A stretch of 64,000 bases of DNA from Streptomyces termitum (GCF_014650175.1 NZ_BMUL01000022.1:30978-94977); one strand, 5' to 3'; shown: positions 26,332-34,897, counted from the stretch's first letter. Numbers and translations are program-made. Notes: generated by a model from the sequence alone, not told the origin.

Positions 26332-26730
26332 TCAGGCGTTCGCGGGGGCGGACGGAGTGACCCACTCGACGAACTGGACGATCACGCCGTTGGGGTCGGT
26401 GACCTGGAAGAGGCGCTCGCCCCAGGGCTCCTCGCGCAGCGGCATGGTGATCTCGACGCCCTCGGCGCGCAGTCGCTCCTCCTCGGCCTCGATGCCGGTG
26501 GCGGTGAACGCGAGGATCAGGCCGGAGGCGTGCCGGTCGCGCTGGTCGGCCGGCAGCACTTCGGTGCCCCGCGCGAGCAGGACGACGTCCAGGGCGGCGT
26601 CGGAGCGCGCCAGGGAGGCGAAGCCCTCGGCGGCGGCCTGTTCGACGTAGCCGAGGTGGGTGGTGAAGAACCGCTGGGAGGCGGCGACGTCGTCGACGGT
26701 GAGCGAGACGGTGGAGGCGGTGATCTGCAA
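26332..26730 (-). CDS. VOC (glyoxalase/dioxygenase) superfamily protein
   Basis: 132 residues with the paired beta-alpha-beta units of the VOC fold: 'TVSLTVDDVAASQRFFTTHLGY' and 'SGLILAFTATGIEAEEERL...FQVTDPNGVIVQFVEWV'. A late metal-ligand Glu ('FVEWV') is present; the first-half ligand His is not evident, so metal binding is uncertain. The TTG at 26730 has GAGGAGA 8 bases upstream and is the only start near the fold. It is divergent from a TetR regulator, with a good promoter between them, and followed by the YciI gene. Confidence 0.85.
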   Translation of the reverse strand: MQITASTVSLTVDDVAASQRFFTTHLGYVEQAAAEGFASLARSDAALDVVLLARGTEVLPADQRDRHASGLILAFTATGIEAEEERLRAEGVEITMPLREEPWGERLFQVTDPNGVIVQFVEWVTPSAPANA

Positions 26731-26846
26731 GGCGATTCTCCTCGGGGAGGTCTGAGCGATGGCGGTACGGGGGCGGGCGGCGGGGAGCGACCGGCGTTCG
26801 GGCACGGCCGCCCCTCACTACGAAAGCAAACTTGCGACGGACGTAA

Positions 26847-26875
26847 ATTTAGACCGGACGCACCATGGGCGTCAA
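26847..26875 (-). promoter_or_regulatory. Promoter of the VOC-YciI operon, overlapping an AT palindrome
   Basis: On the minus strand TTGACG and CTAAAT are 17 bases apart. The -10 box overlaps the small palindrome TAAATTTA (26844-26851). The divergent TetR gene starts 32 bases from the -35 box, so TetR binding here could control both directions; the operator itself is not proven. Confidence 0.5.
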
Positions 26876-26906
26876 CATAAAAATGCTACGGGTGTAAGAT
26901 TTCTTC

Positions 26907-27560
26907 ATGACTATCGACGCAGCCTCGCCCGCACCCCCTCCCGGCCTGCGGGAATCCAAGAAGCAGGAGACCCGGCAGCTCATCTCCGACGTCGCCACCG
27001 GCCTCTTCCTCGCCCAGGGGTTCGAGCGGACCACCATCGCCGAGATCGCCGCCGCCGCGCGCGTGGCGAAGAAGACGGTGACCAACTACTTCCCCCACAA
27101 GGAAGACCTGGCCCTGGACCACCAGGACGCCTTCACCGCCTCGCTGGCCGCCACGGTGACCGGCCGTCAGGCCGGCGAACCGGCCCTCGCGGCCCTGCGC
27201 CGCGCCTTCGCCGACGCCGCCGCGAGCGCCGACCCCGTCGCCGGGTTCTCCGGCCCCGGCTTCGCCCGCATGGTCGCCGACAGCCCCACCCTGTCCGCCC
27301 GGCTGCGCGACCTGCACGACCTGCGGGAAGCCGCCCTGGCCGACGCCCTGGCCGACGCCACCGGCACTCCGCGCGACGACATCACCCCCCGTACCGCCGC
27401 CGCCCTGCTCGGCGCCGTGCACCGCACCCTGTTCCAGCGCATCCAGGAACTCACCCTCGCCGGCCAGGACACGGCCCGGATCTCCGCCACCGTCACCACG
27501 GAGGCGGACAGCGCCTTCGGCCTGCTGGAACCCTCACTCGCCGCCTACGCCGCCGGGTGA
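26907..27560 (+). CDS. TetR family transcriptional regulator
   Basis: 217 residues. The N-terminal helix-turn-helix is typical: 'RQLISDVATGLFLAQGFERT', 'TIAEIAAAARVAKKTVTNYFP', 'HKEDLAL'. The C-terminal ligand domain is all-helical. The gene is divergent from the VOC-YciI operon, and by the usual arrangement would repress it and possibly itself. The downstream MFS gene on the same strand could be another target, but it is damaged at its start. Confidence 0.92.
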   Translation: MTIDAASPAPPPGLRESKKQETRQLISDVATGLFLAQGFERTTIAEIAAAARVAKKTVTNYFPHKEDLALDHQDAFTASLAATVTGRQAGEPALAALRRAFADAAASADPVAGFSGPGFARMVADSPTLSARLRDLHDLREAALADALADATGTPRDDITPRTAAALLGAVHRTLFQRIQELTLAGQDTARISATVTTEADSAFGLLEPSLAAYAAG

Positions 27561-27689
27561 GCCGACGGGCCCCGCCGGGCCCTGCTACGGCGCCGTCATG
27601 GCCCTCTGTTCAGGCTGACCAGAGTCTCCCTCTCGCCGGTCCGTGCCGGTCTGATCGACCGGTACGGGCCGCGCCGGGCCCTGCTCCCC

Positions 27690-28754
27690 ATGGCGGCCGC
27701 CTACGCGCTGCTGCTGACCGGACTCGCCGTCGCGACCTCATGGCCGGGTGCACCGGATACGCCGGATACACCGGGCGCGCCGGGGGCGTCCGGCGTGCTG
27801 CTGGGCGCTCTGGCGATGGCCGCCGGCGCGTGCGTACCGCCGCTCGGGCCGGTGATGCGGACGCTGTGGAGCCGTCTGGTGCCCGACCGGGACCTGTTGC
27901 GGCGCGCGTACAGCCTGGACACGGTCGCCGAGGAACTCCTCTTCGTCACGGGGCCGTTGCTGGTGGCGCTGCTGGTGCGGGTCGCCGCTCCCCCGGCCGG
28001 TCTCGCGGTGAGCGCCGCTCTCGTCCTGACCGGCGCGTTCGCCCTGATCACGTCCCCGGCGGTCCGTAGTTGGACCGGCCGGGGGAAGGCCCTTCCCGTC
28101 GCCGCGCCGCCAAAGGCTCCGGACGCCTCGGGGGTCCCGTCGCGCCGGTGGCCGCCGCGGGTCGCCCCCGGGCTGCGGCAGGCGATCGCCGTCTCCGCCG
28201 CCATGGGCGGCTGTCTGGGGGCGTTCGACCTCCTCGTGATCGCCTTCGCCGACGCGCACGGGGCCCCCGCGGTGGTCGCCTGGGTGCTGGCCGCGCTGTC
28301 CGGCGGCAGCGCGATCGGCGGCCTGCTCCACGGCGCCGTCGCGTGGCGGGTCCCGCACCGCACACGGCTGGCGTTCCTCGCGGTGGCCCTGGGAATCCCC
28401 CTGGCCTCGGCCGGGTTCGTCCCGCACCCCGCCGTGCTCGTCGCGTGGGCGGCGCTCGGCGGGCTGTTCGTGGCGCCGGCCCTCACCACCGCGTATCTGA
28501 TCGCCGACGAGTGCGCGGCCCCGGCCGCCCGCACCCGGTCGGGCGCCTGGGTCAACACCTCCTTCAACGCCGGTTCGGCGGGCTCCACGGCCGCCGCGGG
28601 GCTGCTGGTGGGCCGCTTCCCGCTGACCGTGTGCTTCGCACTGGCCGCGGCCCCGGTCCTGCTCTCCGCCGCCACGGCGCTGCGCTTCCCCCGCCGTCGG
28701 GCCGCTCCCGAAGCGGTCGGCCTCGCGACGCGCGCGTCGCGGCCGTCTCGCTGA
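27690..28754 (+). CDS. MFS transporter, N-terminally truncated
   Basis: 354 residues from the ATG at 27690, with about ten membrane helices; complete members of this group have twelve. The conserved loop 'GLIDRYGPRRALLPM', which normally follows helix 2, lies right at the start. Upstream, the same frame reads 'RRRHGPLFRLTRVSLSPVRAGLIDRYG', as if helices 1-2 had been deleted between 'LFRLT' and 'SPVRAG'. No start codon precedes this in frame. The product is therefore probably non-functional, or the remnant of an internal deletion. It follows the TetR gene by 130 bases. Confidence 0.7.
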   Translation: MAAAYALLLTGLAVATSWPGAPDTPDTPGAPGASGVLLGALAMAAGACVPPLGPVMRTLWSRLVPDRDLLRRAYSLDTVAEELLFVTGPLLVALLVRVAAPPAGLAVSAALVLTGAFALITSPAVRSWTGRGKALPVAAPPKAPDASGVPSRRWPPRVAPGLRQAIAVSAAMGGCLGAFDLLVIAFADAHGAPAVVAWVLAALSGGSAIGGLLHGAVAWRVPHRTRLAFLAVALGIPLASAGFVPHPAVLVAWAALGGLFVAPALTTAYLIADECAAPAARTRSGAWVNTSFNAGSAGSTAAAGLLVGRFPLTVCFALAAAPVLLSAATALRFPRRRAAPEAVGLATRASRPSR

Positions 28755-28874
28755 CGGCGCTCCGGTGAGCAAGGATCGGGAAAGGTCCGGATGGGTTCGG
28801 CGGCCGGATCCGACACCGTACGGCAGTGGAGACAGGCGGGCGCGACGGTCGCGGCCGGCCCGGGAAGGATTCCG

Positions 28875-29459
28875 ATGCGCAGGGTGACGTACTCGATGAA
28901 CACCTCGCTCGACGGCTACATCGTCGGGCCGGACGGCCGCTTCGACTGGACCGCGCCCGACGAGGAGGTCTTCCGCTTCACCACCGACGAGGTCCGGCAG
29001 CTCGGCGTCTACCTGCTGGGACGGCGGTTGTACGAGACGATGCTCTACTGGGAGACCGTCGAGCAGCACCCGTCGCTCGGCTTTTCCACGCGCGAGTGGG
29101 CCGCGCTCTGGAGGTCGCTCCCGAAGGTGGTGTTCTCCACCACCCTGTCGGCGGTGGAGGGCAACGCCCGCCTGGCCTCCGGCAGCCTGGCCGAGGAGAT
29201 CGGGCGGCTGCGGGCCGGGCCGGGGACCGGCGACATCGCGATCGGCGGCGCGGGACTCGCCGCCGAGGCGGCCTCGGCCGGTCTGATCGACGAGTACCGG
29301 ACCAAGGTCCACCCGGTGCTCGTCGGCGGCGGCGTGCCGTTCTTCCCCCGGGACGAACGGCGGGTGGACCTCGCCCTCGTCGAGACCCGCGTCTTCGCCT
29401 CGTCCATCGTCCACCTCCGCTACCGGGTCGTACGGGACGCGGGGACGGGACGGTCCTGA
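28875..29459 (+). CDS. Dihydrofolate reductase/RibD C-terminal family protein
   Basis: 194 residues. 'RRVTYSMNTSLDGYIVGPDG' is the characteristic N-terminus, followed by 'LGVYLLGRRLYETMLYW', 'DIAIGGAGLAAEAASAGLIDEY' (NADPH-binding GGxxL region) and 'HPVLVGGGVPFF'. These free-standing RibD-like reductases are common in soil actinobacteria and have no assigned substrate. GGGAAGGA precedes the ATG at 28875. No partner genes. Confidence 0.9.
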   Translation: MRRVTYSMNTSLDGYIVGPDGRFDWTAPDEEVFRFTTDEVRQLGVYLLGRRLYETMLYWETVEQHPSLGFSTREWAALWRSLPKVVFSTTLSAVEGNARLASGSLAEEIGRLRAGPGTGDIAIGGAGLAAEAASAGLIDEYRTKVHPVLVGGGVPFFPRDERRVDLALVETRVFASSIVHLRYRVVRDAGTGRS

Positions 29460-29548
29460 GCAAACCGGGGCAAGCCAGGCCGCCCGAGCTGACCGGGCCG
29501 ACCCGCCCGGGCGCGCGAGCGGCGACGGCGCCCGCCCGGAAGCCGGGA

Positions 29549-30178
29549 CTATCCGTCCTCGTCCGTGGCGGTGTCCCACGTCGGCAGGGGGCTTCCGGCC
29601 GCGTCCGTGATCCGGAGGACTTCGCACTCCATGAGCCGTACGGCGGCGAGGAGACGCCGCTGGACGCGGGCGCCGTCCTCGGGCGGGAAGGCGATCCGTA
29701 TCTGGTGGGGACGGGACAGGTCGTACGTGAGCAGCCAGTCGGTGTCCACGGTCGCGAAGTGGTCCTGTCCCGTCCCACCGGACTCGGAGCGCCACGATCC
29801 CCGGTCCGTGGTGGGGGCCAGCGCCCCGCGCAGTCGCCGCAGGCGCTCGGGGCGGGCGAGGGGGCCTTCGGACAGGCGCAGGCAGCGGTGGACGCGGAGC
29901 CGGAAGGCGTTGAACCACGGTGCCAGGTCCGGTTCCATCTCCCCGAGCAGCGGGGACCGGACGCGCCCGCCGGCCCAGCCCTCGACGAACTCCGCCGCGC
30001 CCATGGCGTGGGTCTCGTACCGGCCCTCGCCGCTCCACACCACGACGGGCCAGCCGTCGGGAGCCCCGCCGGCGCGCCAGCACAGGCGGTCGGCGTCCAT
30101 GGTGGTGCCCCACACGAGCAGCCCGCCGGGGGCGGGGTGCGGTGGGTACGGGAAGCGCTCGCGGTCCCGTCCGGGCAC
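29549..30178 (-). CDS. SMI1/KNR4-like (SUKH) protein, N-terminally truncated
   Basis: 209 residues from a GTG at 30178. The segment 'YPPHPAPGGLLVWGTTMDADRLCW...DGWPVVVW' corresponds to the middle of the Streptomyces SUKH proteins I know; the usual first ~100 residues are missing. Upstream the frame continues only as 'WQAVRLTGVPGRDRERF' before running into the next gene (methyltransferase, stop at 30219). SUKH proteins act in toxin immunity and regulation. Loss of the N-terminal half suggests a decayed gene. The C-terminal 100 residues read as ordinary coding sequence. Confidence 0.55.
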   Translation of the reverse strand: MPGRDRERFPYPPHPAPGGLLVWGTTMDADRLCWRAGGAPDGWPVVVWSGEGRYETHAMGAAEFVEGWAGGRVRSPLLGEMEPDLAPWFNAFRLRVHRCLRLSEGPLARPERLRRLRGALAPTTDRGSWRSESGGTGQDHFATVDTDWLLTYDLSRPHQIRIAFPPEDGARVQRRLLAAVRLMECEVLRITDAAGSPLPTWDTATDEDG

Positions 30179-30218
30179 CCCCGTGAGGCGTACGGCCTGC
30201 CATGCGACCGGCCTGGGT

Positions 30219-30959
30219 TCAGGCGGGCTTGCGCCACACGGAGATGTGCTTCGTGGAGTCCTGGGTGAACGGCGATCCGTCCCAGTCCGCGACGCGGCGC
30301 TCCCGTTCGAGTCCGGCGATCCGCGCCATCAGGTCCAGCTCCGCGGGCCAGGCGTACCGGTGCCGGGAGTTCTCGCGGCGGTAGCGGCCGTCGTCGCCGT
30401 CGAGGGTGAGGTGGTGCGAGACGAGGACCTGCTCGACCAGGTCGAAGGTGTCGAAGCCGAGGTGCCGCTCCGAGACGTCGAACGGCACCGCGACCTGACC
30501 GTGCGGCAGGGACCGCAGCGGCGGCACGAGCAGCTCGACGACGAAGCGGCCGCCGGGCTCCAGGTGCCGTGCGGCGTTGCGGAAGCACTCGACCTGCTCG
30601 TCCTGCGTGAGCAGGTTGCTGATGGTGTTGTAGAGGAGGTAGACCAGCGAGAATCCGCCGGGGACGACGGTGGTGGCCATGTCACCGATGACCACCGGAA
30701 GGGTGTCCTCGTCGGCCTTGCGCCGCAGCACCGCCGCCATGTGCTCGGACAGTTCGACGCCCACCACCGGCACGCCGCGCTCCCGGAGCGGCACCCCCAC
30801 CCGTCCCGTCCCGATGGCGAACTCCAGCGCCCGGCCTTCCCCTGCGAGCTCGCCGAGGAAGGCGACGGTCGGTCCGAGGACGGCCTCCGAGAACGCTTCG
30901 GTCTCCTCGGCGTCGTACCGCTCGGCGGTGGCACGGCTCCACAGTTCGCTGCTCGTCAT
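30219..30959 (-). CDS. Class I SAM-dependent methyltransferase
   Basis: 246 residues. The SAM-binding motif is 'ALEFAIGTGRVGVPL', followed by 'VVGVELSEHMAAVLRRK' (acidic residue binding the ribose), 'VIGDMATTVV' and 'FSLVYLLYNTISNLL'. The length and motifs fit small-molecule methyltransferases of the Methyltransf_25 kind. The substrate cannot be read from sequence. The ATG at 30959 is the natural start. Immediately downstream is the truncated SUKH remnant. Confidence 0.9.
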   Translation of the reverse strand: MTSSELWSRATAERYDAEETEAFSEAVLGPTVAFLGELAGEGRALEFAIGTGRVGVPLRERGVPVVGVELSEHMAAVLRRKADEDTLPVVIGDMATTVVPGGFSLVYLLYNTISNLLTQDEQVECFRNAARHLEPGGRFVVELLVPPLRSLPHGQVAVPFDVSERHLGFDTFDLVEQVLVSHHLTLDGDDGRYRRENSRHRYAWPAELDLMARIAGLERERRVADWDGSPFTQDSTKHISVWRKPA

Positions 30960-31095
30960 GGGCGGTCACTGTGCCGGACACGGGAAGGGCTGTCCACGCG
31001 TTTACGGTCTCCGCGCCGCGAACCGCCCCGCTCGGAGCACCCCCCGGAACACAGGCGGCCGCCCGGCCGGGGGTGAGCGTCCGGGGCCGGTCGGA

Positions 31096-31821
31096 TCATT
31101 CCGTGACGGGCAGGCATTCGGCGAGCAGGGCGACGATGTCGCGCCAGGCTCGCCGTGCGTGCCGTGGGTGGTGGCCGACGCCGGGCGGCGTGGGGTGGTC
31201 GACCGGCGGGTGGTGGAAGGCGTGCAGGGCTCCGCCGTAGACCACGAGGCGCCAGTCGACGTCCGCGGCCCGCATCTCCGCGACGAACGCCTCCCGTTGG
31301 GCGGGCGGCATGATCGGGTCCTCCGATCCGACTCCGGCCCATACCGGGCAGCGGATGCGTGCCGTCTCGCCCGGCCGGCCCGTGGTCAGCGCGTTGACCG
31401 TCCCGATCGCGCGCAGGTCGACGCCGTCGCGGCCGAGCTCCAGCGCGACGGCGCCCCCGGTGCCGTAGCCGATGGCGGCGATCCGGCCGGGGTCGGCCCG
31501 TCCTTCGGTACGCAGCACGTCGAGCGCGGCGTGACCGATTCCCCGCATGCGGCCGGGGTCGGCGAGCAGCGGCAGGCAACGCGCCAGCATCTCCTCCGGG
31601 TCCTCCAGATATCGTCCGCCGTGGAGGTCGAAGGCCAGCGCCACGTATCCCAGTTCGGCCAGCGCCTCGGCCCGTCGGCGCTCGACGTCGCTGAGCCCCG
31701 TCCCCTCGGGACCGATCAGCACGGCGGGCCGACGCCCGGTGCCGCCCGGAAGCGCGAGGTGCCCGATCATCGTCAGTCCGTCGGCCGGGTACGCGACCGT
31801 GCGAGTGGTGACCGTCGTCAT
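31096..31821 (-). CDS. Dienelactone-hydrolase-like protein with altered nucleophile
   Basis: 241 residues of alpha/beta-hydrolase fold with the DLH layout: 'RPAVLIGPEGTGLSDVERRRA', 'YVALAFDLHGGRY', the elbow 'IAAIGYGTGGAVALEL', an acid in 'GVGSEDPIMPP' and the His in 'GALHAFHHPP'. In true dienelactone hydrolases the elbow reads GYCxGG, with Cys as nucleophile. Here the position is Gly, so hydrolysis by the usual mechanism looks impossible, although Asp and His are kept. It may be an inactive or binding protein. The ATG at 31821 is clear; the gene stands alone. Confidence 0.8.
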   Translation of the reverse strand: MTTVTTRTVAYPADGLTMIGHLALPGGTGRRPAVLIGPEGTGLSDVERRRAEALAELGYVALAFDLHGGRYLEDPEEMLARCLPLLADPGRMRGIGHAALDVLRTEGRADPGRIAAIGYGTGGAVALELGRDGVDLRAIGTVNALTTGRPGETARIRCPVWAGVGSEDPIMPPAQREAFVAEMRAADVDWRLVVYGGALHAFHHPPVDHPTPPGVGHHPRHARRAWRDIVALLAECLPVTE

Positions 31822-31904
31822 GGGACGGGACGGTAGCGGCCGGTGCCGCCCGCCCGGGGCGGTGTTCACCGACGGCAGACAGCGGGCTGTCCCGGCCCGC
31901 GGGA

Positions 31905-32474
31905 TCAGCCGGCCGGCCGGCGGACGAGGTCCGCGGAGAGCGCCGCGTGGATGTACTCGCTGCCCCAGCGGTCCCCGTCGAGGTCGTTCTCGACCAGGTG
32001 CGCCTCGCGGCGCATCCCGAGGCGCTCGCAGACCCGCACGGAGCCGGTGTTCTCCACGTCCAGCCGGGCGTAGAGCCGGTGCACGCCCAGCGTGTCGAAG
32101 GCGAACCCGGCCAGCGCCGCGGCCGCCTCGGTCGCGTAGCCGTGCCCCTGGTGGCCCGGCGCGAGAGTCCAGCCGATCTCGGCCTGGGCGGCACGGGCAT
32201 CGGCCAGGGAGAGGCTCACCTCGCCGAGGAGACCGGGCTCGTCACGCCGGCAGACGGCGAGCGCCAGCTTGTCCCCGTCGGCCCGCCAGCCCGTCCGCAC
32301 CGCGCGCTCGGCGGCGACCTGCCCACTGCGCTCACGCGTGTGCGCCGGCCGGTACAGATAGCGCGCCACGCTCGCCAGGCCCTGGTAGGCGTACAGGTCG
32401 TCGGCGTCGCCGGGAGCGAACAGCCGCAGCGACAACCTGGCCGTGGTCAACGGCAGCAGCGGGGCGACGTCCAT
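31905..32474 (-). CDS. GNAT N-acetyltransferase (RimJ/RimL-like)
   Basis: 189 residues. 'TTARLSLRLFAPGDADDLYAY' begins the domain; the acetyl-CoA-binding motif is 'GWTLAPGHQGHGYATEAAAAL', followed by 'FDTLGVHRLYARLDVENTGS' and 'CERLGMRREAHLVEN'. This is the pattern of RimJ/RimL-type acetyltransferases that modify N-termini or small amines. GGAGGG precedes the ATG at 32474. Substrate unknown. Confidence 0.92.
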   Translation of the reverse strand: MDVAPLLPLTTARLSLRLFAPGDADDLYAYQGLASVARYLYRPAHTRERSGQVAAERAVRTGWRADGDKLALAVCRRDEPGLLGEVSLSLADARAAQAEIGWTLAPGHQGHGYATEAAAALAGFAFDTLGVHRLYARLDVENTGSVRVCERLGMRREAHLVENDLDGDRWGSEYIHAALSADLVRRPAG

Positions 32475-32563
32475 ACGGGGCCCTCCGGGACGTGAAGTGG
32501 AACGGACGCGGATCATGGTGTACGCCGATCCTCGCACCGCGCCCACCCGGCGGCCACGCCTTT

Positions 32564-33148
32564 TCACGAGGGGCGCCGGGGGCCGGCCCCCACCGGGAAG
32601 AGGGCGTCCAGCCGGGGCGTCCCGCCTCCCGCCGCGCCGGCCTCCGCTCTGGGCTCGGGCTCGGGTTCCGCCTCCTGGGCTACTTCCAGCGCGTCGTAGA
32701 ACGCCTCCTCGCGGTCGTCCGCCCCGCCGGTCAGTTCCTCGAACACCTCCTGGGCCACGTAGTCGAGTTCCTCCCATTCCGGCCATTCGTCGTCGTGCCA
32801 TTCCCTCGGGTGCCGTCCCGCAAGAGTCCGTATCCCGGCGAGACCGGCGAGGACGTCCGGATCGGCGAGGACGGCCTCGTACGTCCCCCGCCCCTGGGCC
32901 GCCAGCCAGAGGGCGAAGTAGTCGAAGCCGTCGTCGGAGCACAGGCCGCTCTCGATCCGGCGCACCGCCCGCCACAGCGCGTCCGTGGCGACCGCCTCGC
33001 ACGCGGACTCCAGGCGCACCTGGAACCCCACCGCCTCCGCGACCGGCCGGCCCCGCAGGCGCCCGCGCAGCCACTCCAGCCGTTCCGGCCGACCGCCGGG
33101 GCGACGGCTCAGCTCGTCCATGAGCGTCCAGAAGGTGTTCTCGTCCAT
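32564..33148 (-). CDS. DUF4240 family protein
   Basis: 194 residues. 'MDENTFWTLMDEL' at the start, 'FGFDYFALWLAAQGR'-like region ('GFDYFALWLAAQGRGTYEAV') and the acidic 'EWEELDYVAQEVFEE' are the DUF4240 pattern. The last ~40 residues are a Glu/Pro-rich, Gly/Ala-rich tail with no conservation evident. Function unknown. No clear ribosome site precedes the ATG at 33148, so the start could be slightly different. Confidence 0.8.
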   Translation of the reverse strand: MDENTFWTLMDELSRRPGGRPERLEWLRGRLRGRPVAEAVGFQVRLESACEAVATDALWRAVRRIESGLCSDDGFDYFALWLAAQGRGTYEAVLADPDVLAGLAGIRTLAGRHPREWHDDEWPEWEELDYVAQEVFEELTGGADDREEAFYDALEVAQEAEPEPEPRAEAGAAGGGTPRLDALFPVGAGPRRPS

Positions 33149-33284
33149 GTGATGCAGGATCGCAGCGGCCACTGACACTCCGCGGAACCCCTGTGCGGGG
33201 CGCACGTCGAAAGTGCCGGTCGTCGGCGTGGCGCCGGCTGAAATGACGTGCGGTCCTCGCTCGGTCGTGCTGGTATCGGTCCCT

Positions 33285-34091
33285 ATGAACGACTGCTTTC
33301 CCGATGAAGCCGACCTGACGGACAGGATGGAACGGAACCTGGCGGAACACGCCTGCCATCTGCACCGGAGCATGTCCGGTGCGACCGTCGTGGAGACCGG
33401 GGACCTGCTGATCGCGGACAGCGGTCTGGACGACGACACGTTCAACATCGTCGCCGCGGCCCGCTTCACCGCCGGTGACGCCGCCGTCCGCGTCTCCGAG
33501 ACCGTCGGGGCGCTGGCCGGCACGGGGCGCGGTTTCTCCTGGTGGGTGGGGCCCGCCTCGACGCCGGCGGACCTCAGCGCGCGCCTGACGGCAGCCGGTC
33601 TGCCGGTGTCCGAGCACGAGACGGCGATGTGGGCCGAACTGGACGACACCCTGCCGGTTCCCTCCGCCCCGGGGCTGGACATCCGAACGGTGACCACGCC
33701 CGACCAGCTCGCCGACTACGCCACGGTCCTCGCCGCGAACTGGAATCCACCCGCCGGAACCGTCCGCGACTTCTTCGCCCGGGCCGCGCCCCGGGCGCTG
33801 GCCGCGACCTGCCCGGCCAGGTACCTGGTGGGCTACGTGGAGAACCGTCCGGTCTGCTCCGCCGAGGTGTTCCACCACGCGGGAGTCGCCGGCGTCTACA
33901 ACATCTCCACCCTGGCCGCCCACCGACGGCGCGGCTACGGCGGAGCCATCACGCTCGCGGCCCTTCACGCCGCCCGCGAGCAAAACCACCGCATCGCGGT
34001 CCTTCAGGCGTCGGCCGACGGCGAACCCGTGTACCGCCGTCTGGGGTTCCGCGCCTGCGGCCGGTTCGTCGAACACGCCGTCAACGCCTGA
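33285..34091 (+). CDS. GNAT N-acetyltransferase
   Basis: 268 residues. The first ~135 residues form a degenerate GNAT-like half ('FSWWVGPASTPADLSARLTAAGLPV'); the second half is a complete GNAT domain with 'AEVFHHAGVAGVYNISTLAAHRRRGYGGAITLAAL', where the RRRGYG loop binds acetyl-CoA, and 'VLQASADGEPVYRRLGFRACGRF'. Two-lobed GNATs of this kind act on small molecules. The ATG at 33285 was chosen; the preceding region has no strong ribosome site. Confidence 0.88.
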   Translation: MNDCFPDEADLTDRMERNLAEHACHLHRSMSGATVVETGDLLIADSGLDDDTFNIVAAARFTAGDAAVRVSETVGALAGTGRGFSWWVGPASTPADLSARLTAAGLPVSEHETAMWAELDDTLPVPSAPGLDIRTVTTPDQLADYATVLAANWNPPAGTVRDFFARAAPRALAATCPARYLVGYVENRPVCSAEVFHHAGVAGVYNISTLAAHRRRGYGGAITLAALHAAREQNHRIAVLQASADGEPVYRRLGFRACGRFVEHAVNA

Positions 34092-34206
34092 GCCTTCCCC
34101 CCTCCCCCCGCCACTCCACGGTTGTCCGTCCATCGCCCCTGATCGAGCCGACCGCAGCCGTTCACGAGTGGCCGCGGCGCCCCGGCCGGGAGACGGGCGG
34201 GGCGGG

Positions 34207-34614
34207 TCAGGCCGAGAGCAGGTCCACGACGAAGACGAGCGTCGAGTTCGGGGGGATCAGGGAGGAGGGCGACTGCTTGCCGTAGCCGAGGCGCGGGGGG
34301 ACGGTGATCTCGCGGCGGCCGCCCACGCGCATGCCCCGGATGCCCCGGTCCATGCCCTTGATGGCCCTGCCGCCGCCCACGGCGAACTTGAACGGCTGGT
34401 CCCGCTCCCAGGAGGAGTCGAACTCCTTCCCGGATGCGAAGGCGACGCCGACGTAGTGGATCCTGACGACCATGCCCGGCCGCACCTCGGTGCCGTCCCC
34501 GACGACCAGGTCCCGTACGGCCAGTTCGGCGGGGGCCTCGCCCTCGGGGACGCGGACCTCGGGCCTGGTCCGCCCGCCGGTCACGCCACTGTTCGCCATG
34601 TTCTCGTTCGTCAC
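34207..34614 (-). CDS. FKBP-type peptidyl-prolyl isomerase
   Basis: 135 residues, cytosolic. The FKBP core is complete: 'VRDLVVGDGTEVRPGMVVRIHYVG', 'GKEFDSSWERDQPFKFAVGGGRAIKGMDRGI', 'GMRVGGRREITVPPRLGYG' and 'IPPNSTLVFVVDLLS'. The isomerase catalyses cis-trans change at proline during folding. I prefer the GTG at 34614, which has GGAGGAG nine bases upstream, over the ATG at 34599. Monocistronic. Confidence 0.93.
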   Translation of the reverse strand: MTNENMANSGVTGGRTRPEVRVPEGEAPAELAVRDLVVGDGTEVRPGMVVRIHYVGVAFASGKEFDSSWERDQPFKFAVGGGRAIKGMDRGIRGMRVGGRREITVPPRLGYGKQSPSSLIPPNSTLVFVVDLLSA

Positions 34615-34828
34615 GTTCTCGTTCTCCTCCGCCCCGTTCCCCCGCCCGGACCGGGCGGGCCGGGGCTCCTCGCGGCGGACGGCCACGTTACCGGGGCTCA
34701 CGGGCCGGGGCACGTCCGGCGATTCCTCGCGAAACACCTCCCCTCCCCGGCGGGATAGCCCGGCGTCGGGGACGTACGTCACGGAACCGGCCCGTCTCGG
34801 CGGTATCCATCGTTGTCGCGTTTCTGGT

Positions 34829-34858
34829 GTGGACCTGCCAAGCCGAGGGCGCTAGCGT
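34829..34858 (+). promoter_or_regulatory. Possible promoter of the secreted serine protease gene
   Basis: TGGACC and TAGCGT are separated by 18 bases. The match is moderate, but the position just upstream of the operator palindromes and 73 bases before the GTG start makes sense. Confidence 0.35.
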
Positions 34859-34874
34859 ACGGCCCACAGGTTGC

Positions 34875-34897
34875 TGAGAGCGCTCTCAGAGCGCTCT
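34875..34897. promoter_or_regulatory. Tandem GAGCGCTC palindromes, candidate LacI-family operator
   Basis: TGAGAGCGCTCTCA (34875-34888) is a perfect 14-bp palindrome and overlaps a second, 10-bp one (AGAGCGCTCT, 34888-34897) with centres 11 bp apart, about one helical turn. LacI-family operators in Streptomyces such as the CebR site have the form TGGGAGCGCTCCCA. The site lies between the possible promoter and the protease start, suiting a repressor block. Confidence 0.55.

Noticed and set aside
31096..31821. Functional carboxymethylenebutenolidase
   Set aside because: The nucleophile position is Gly and no aromatic-degradation genes are nearby.
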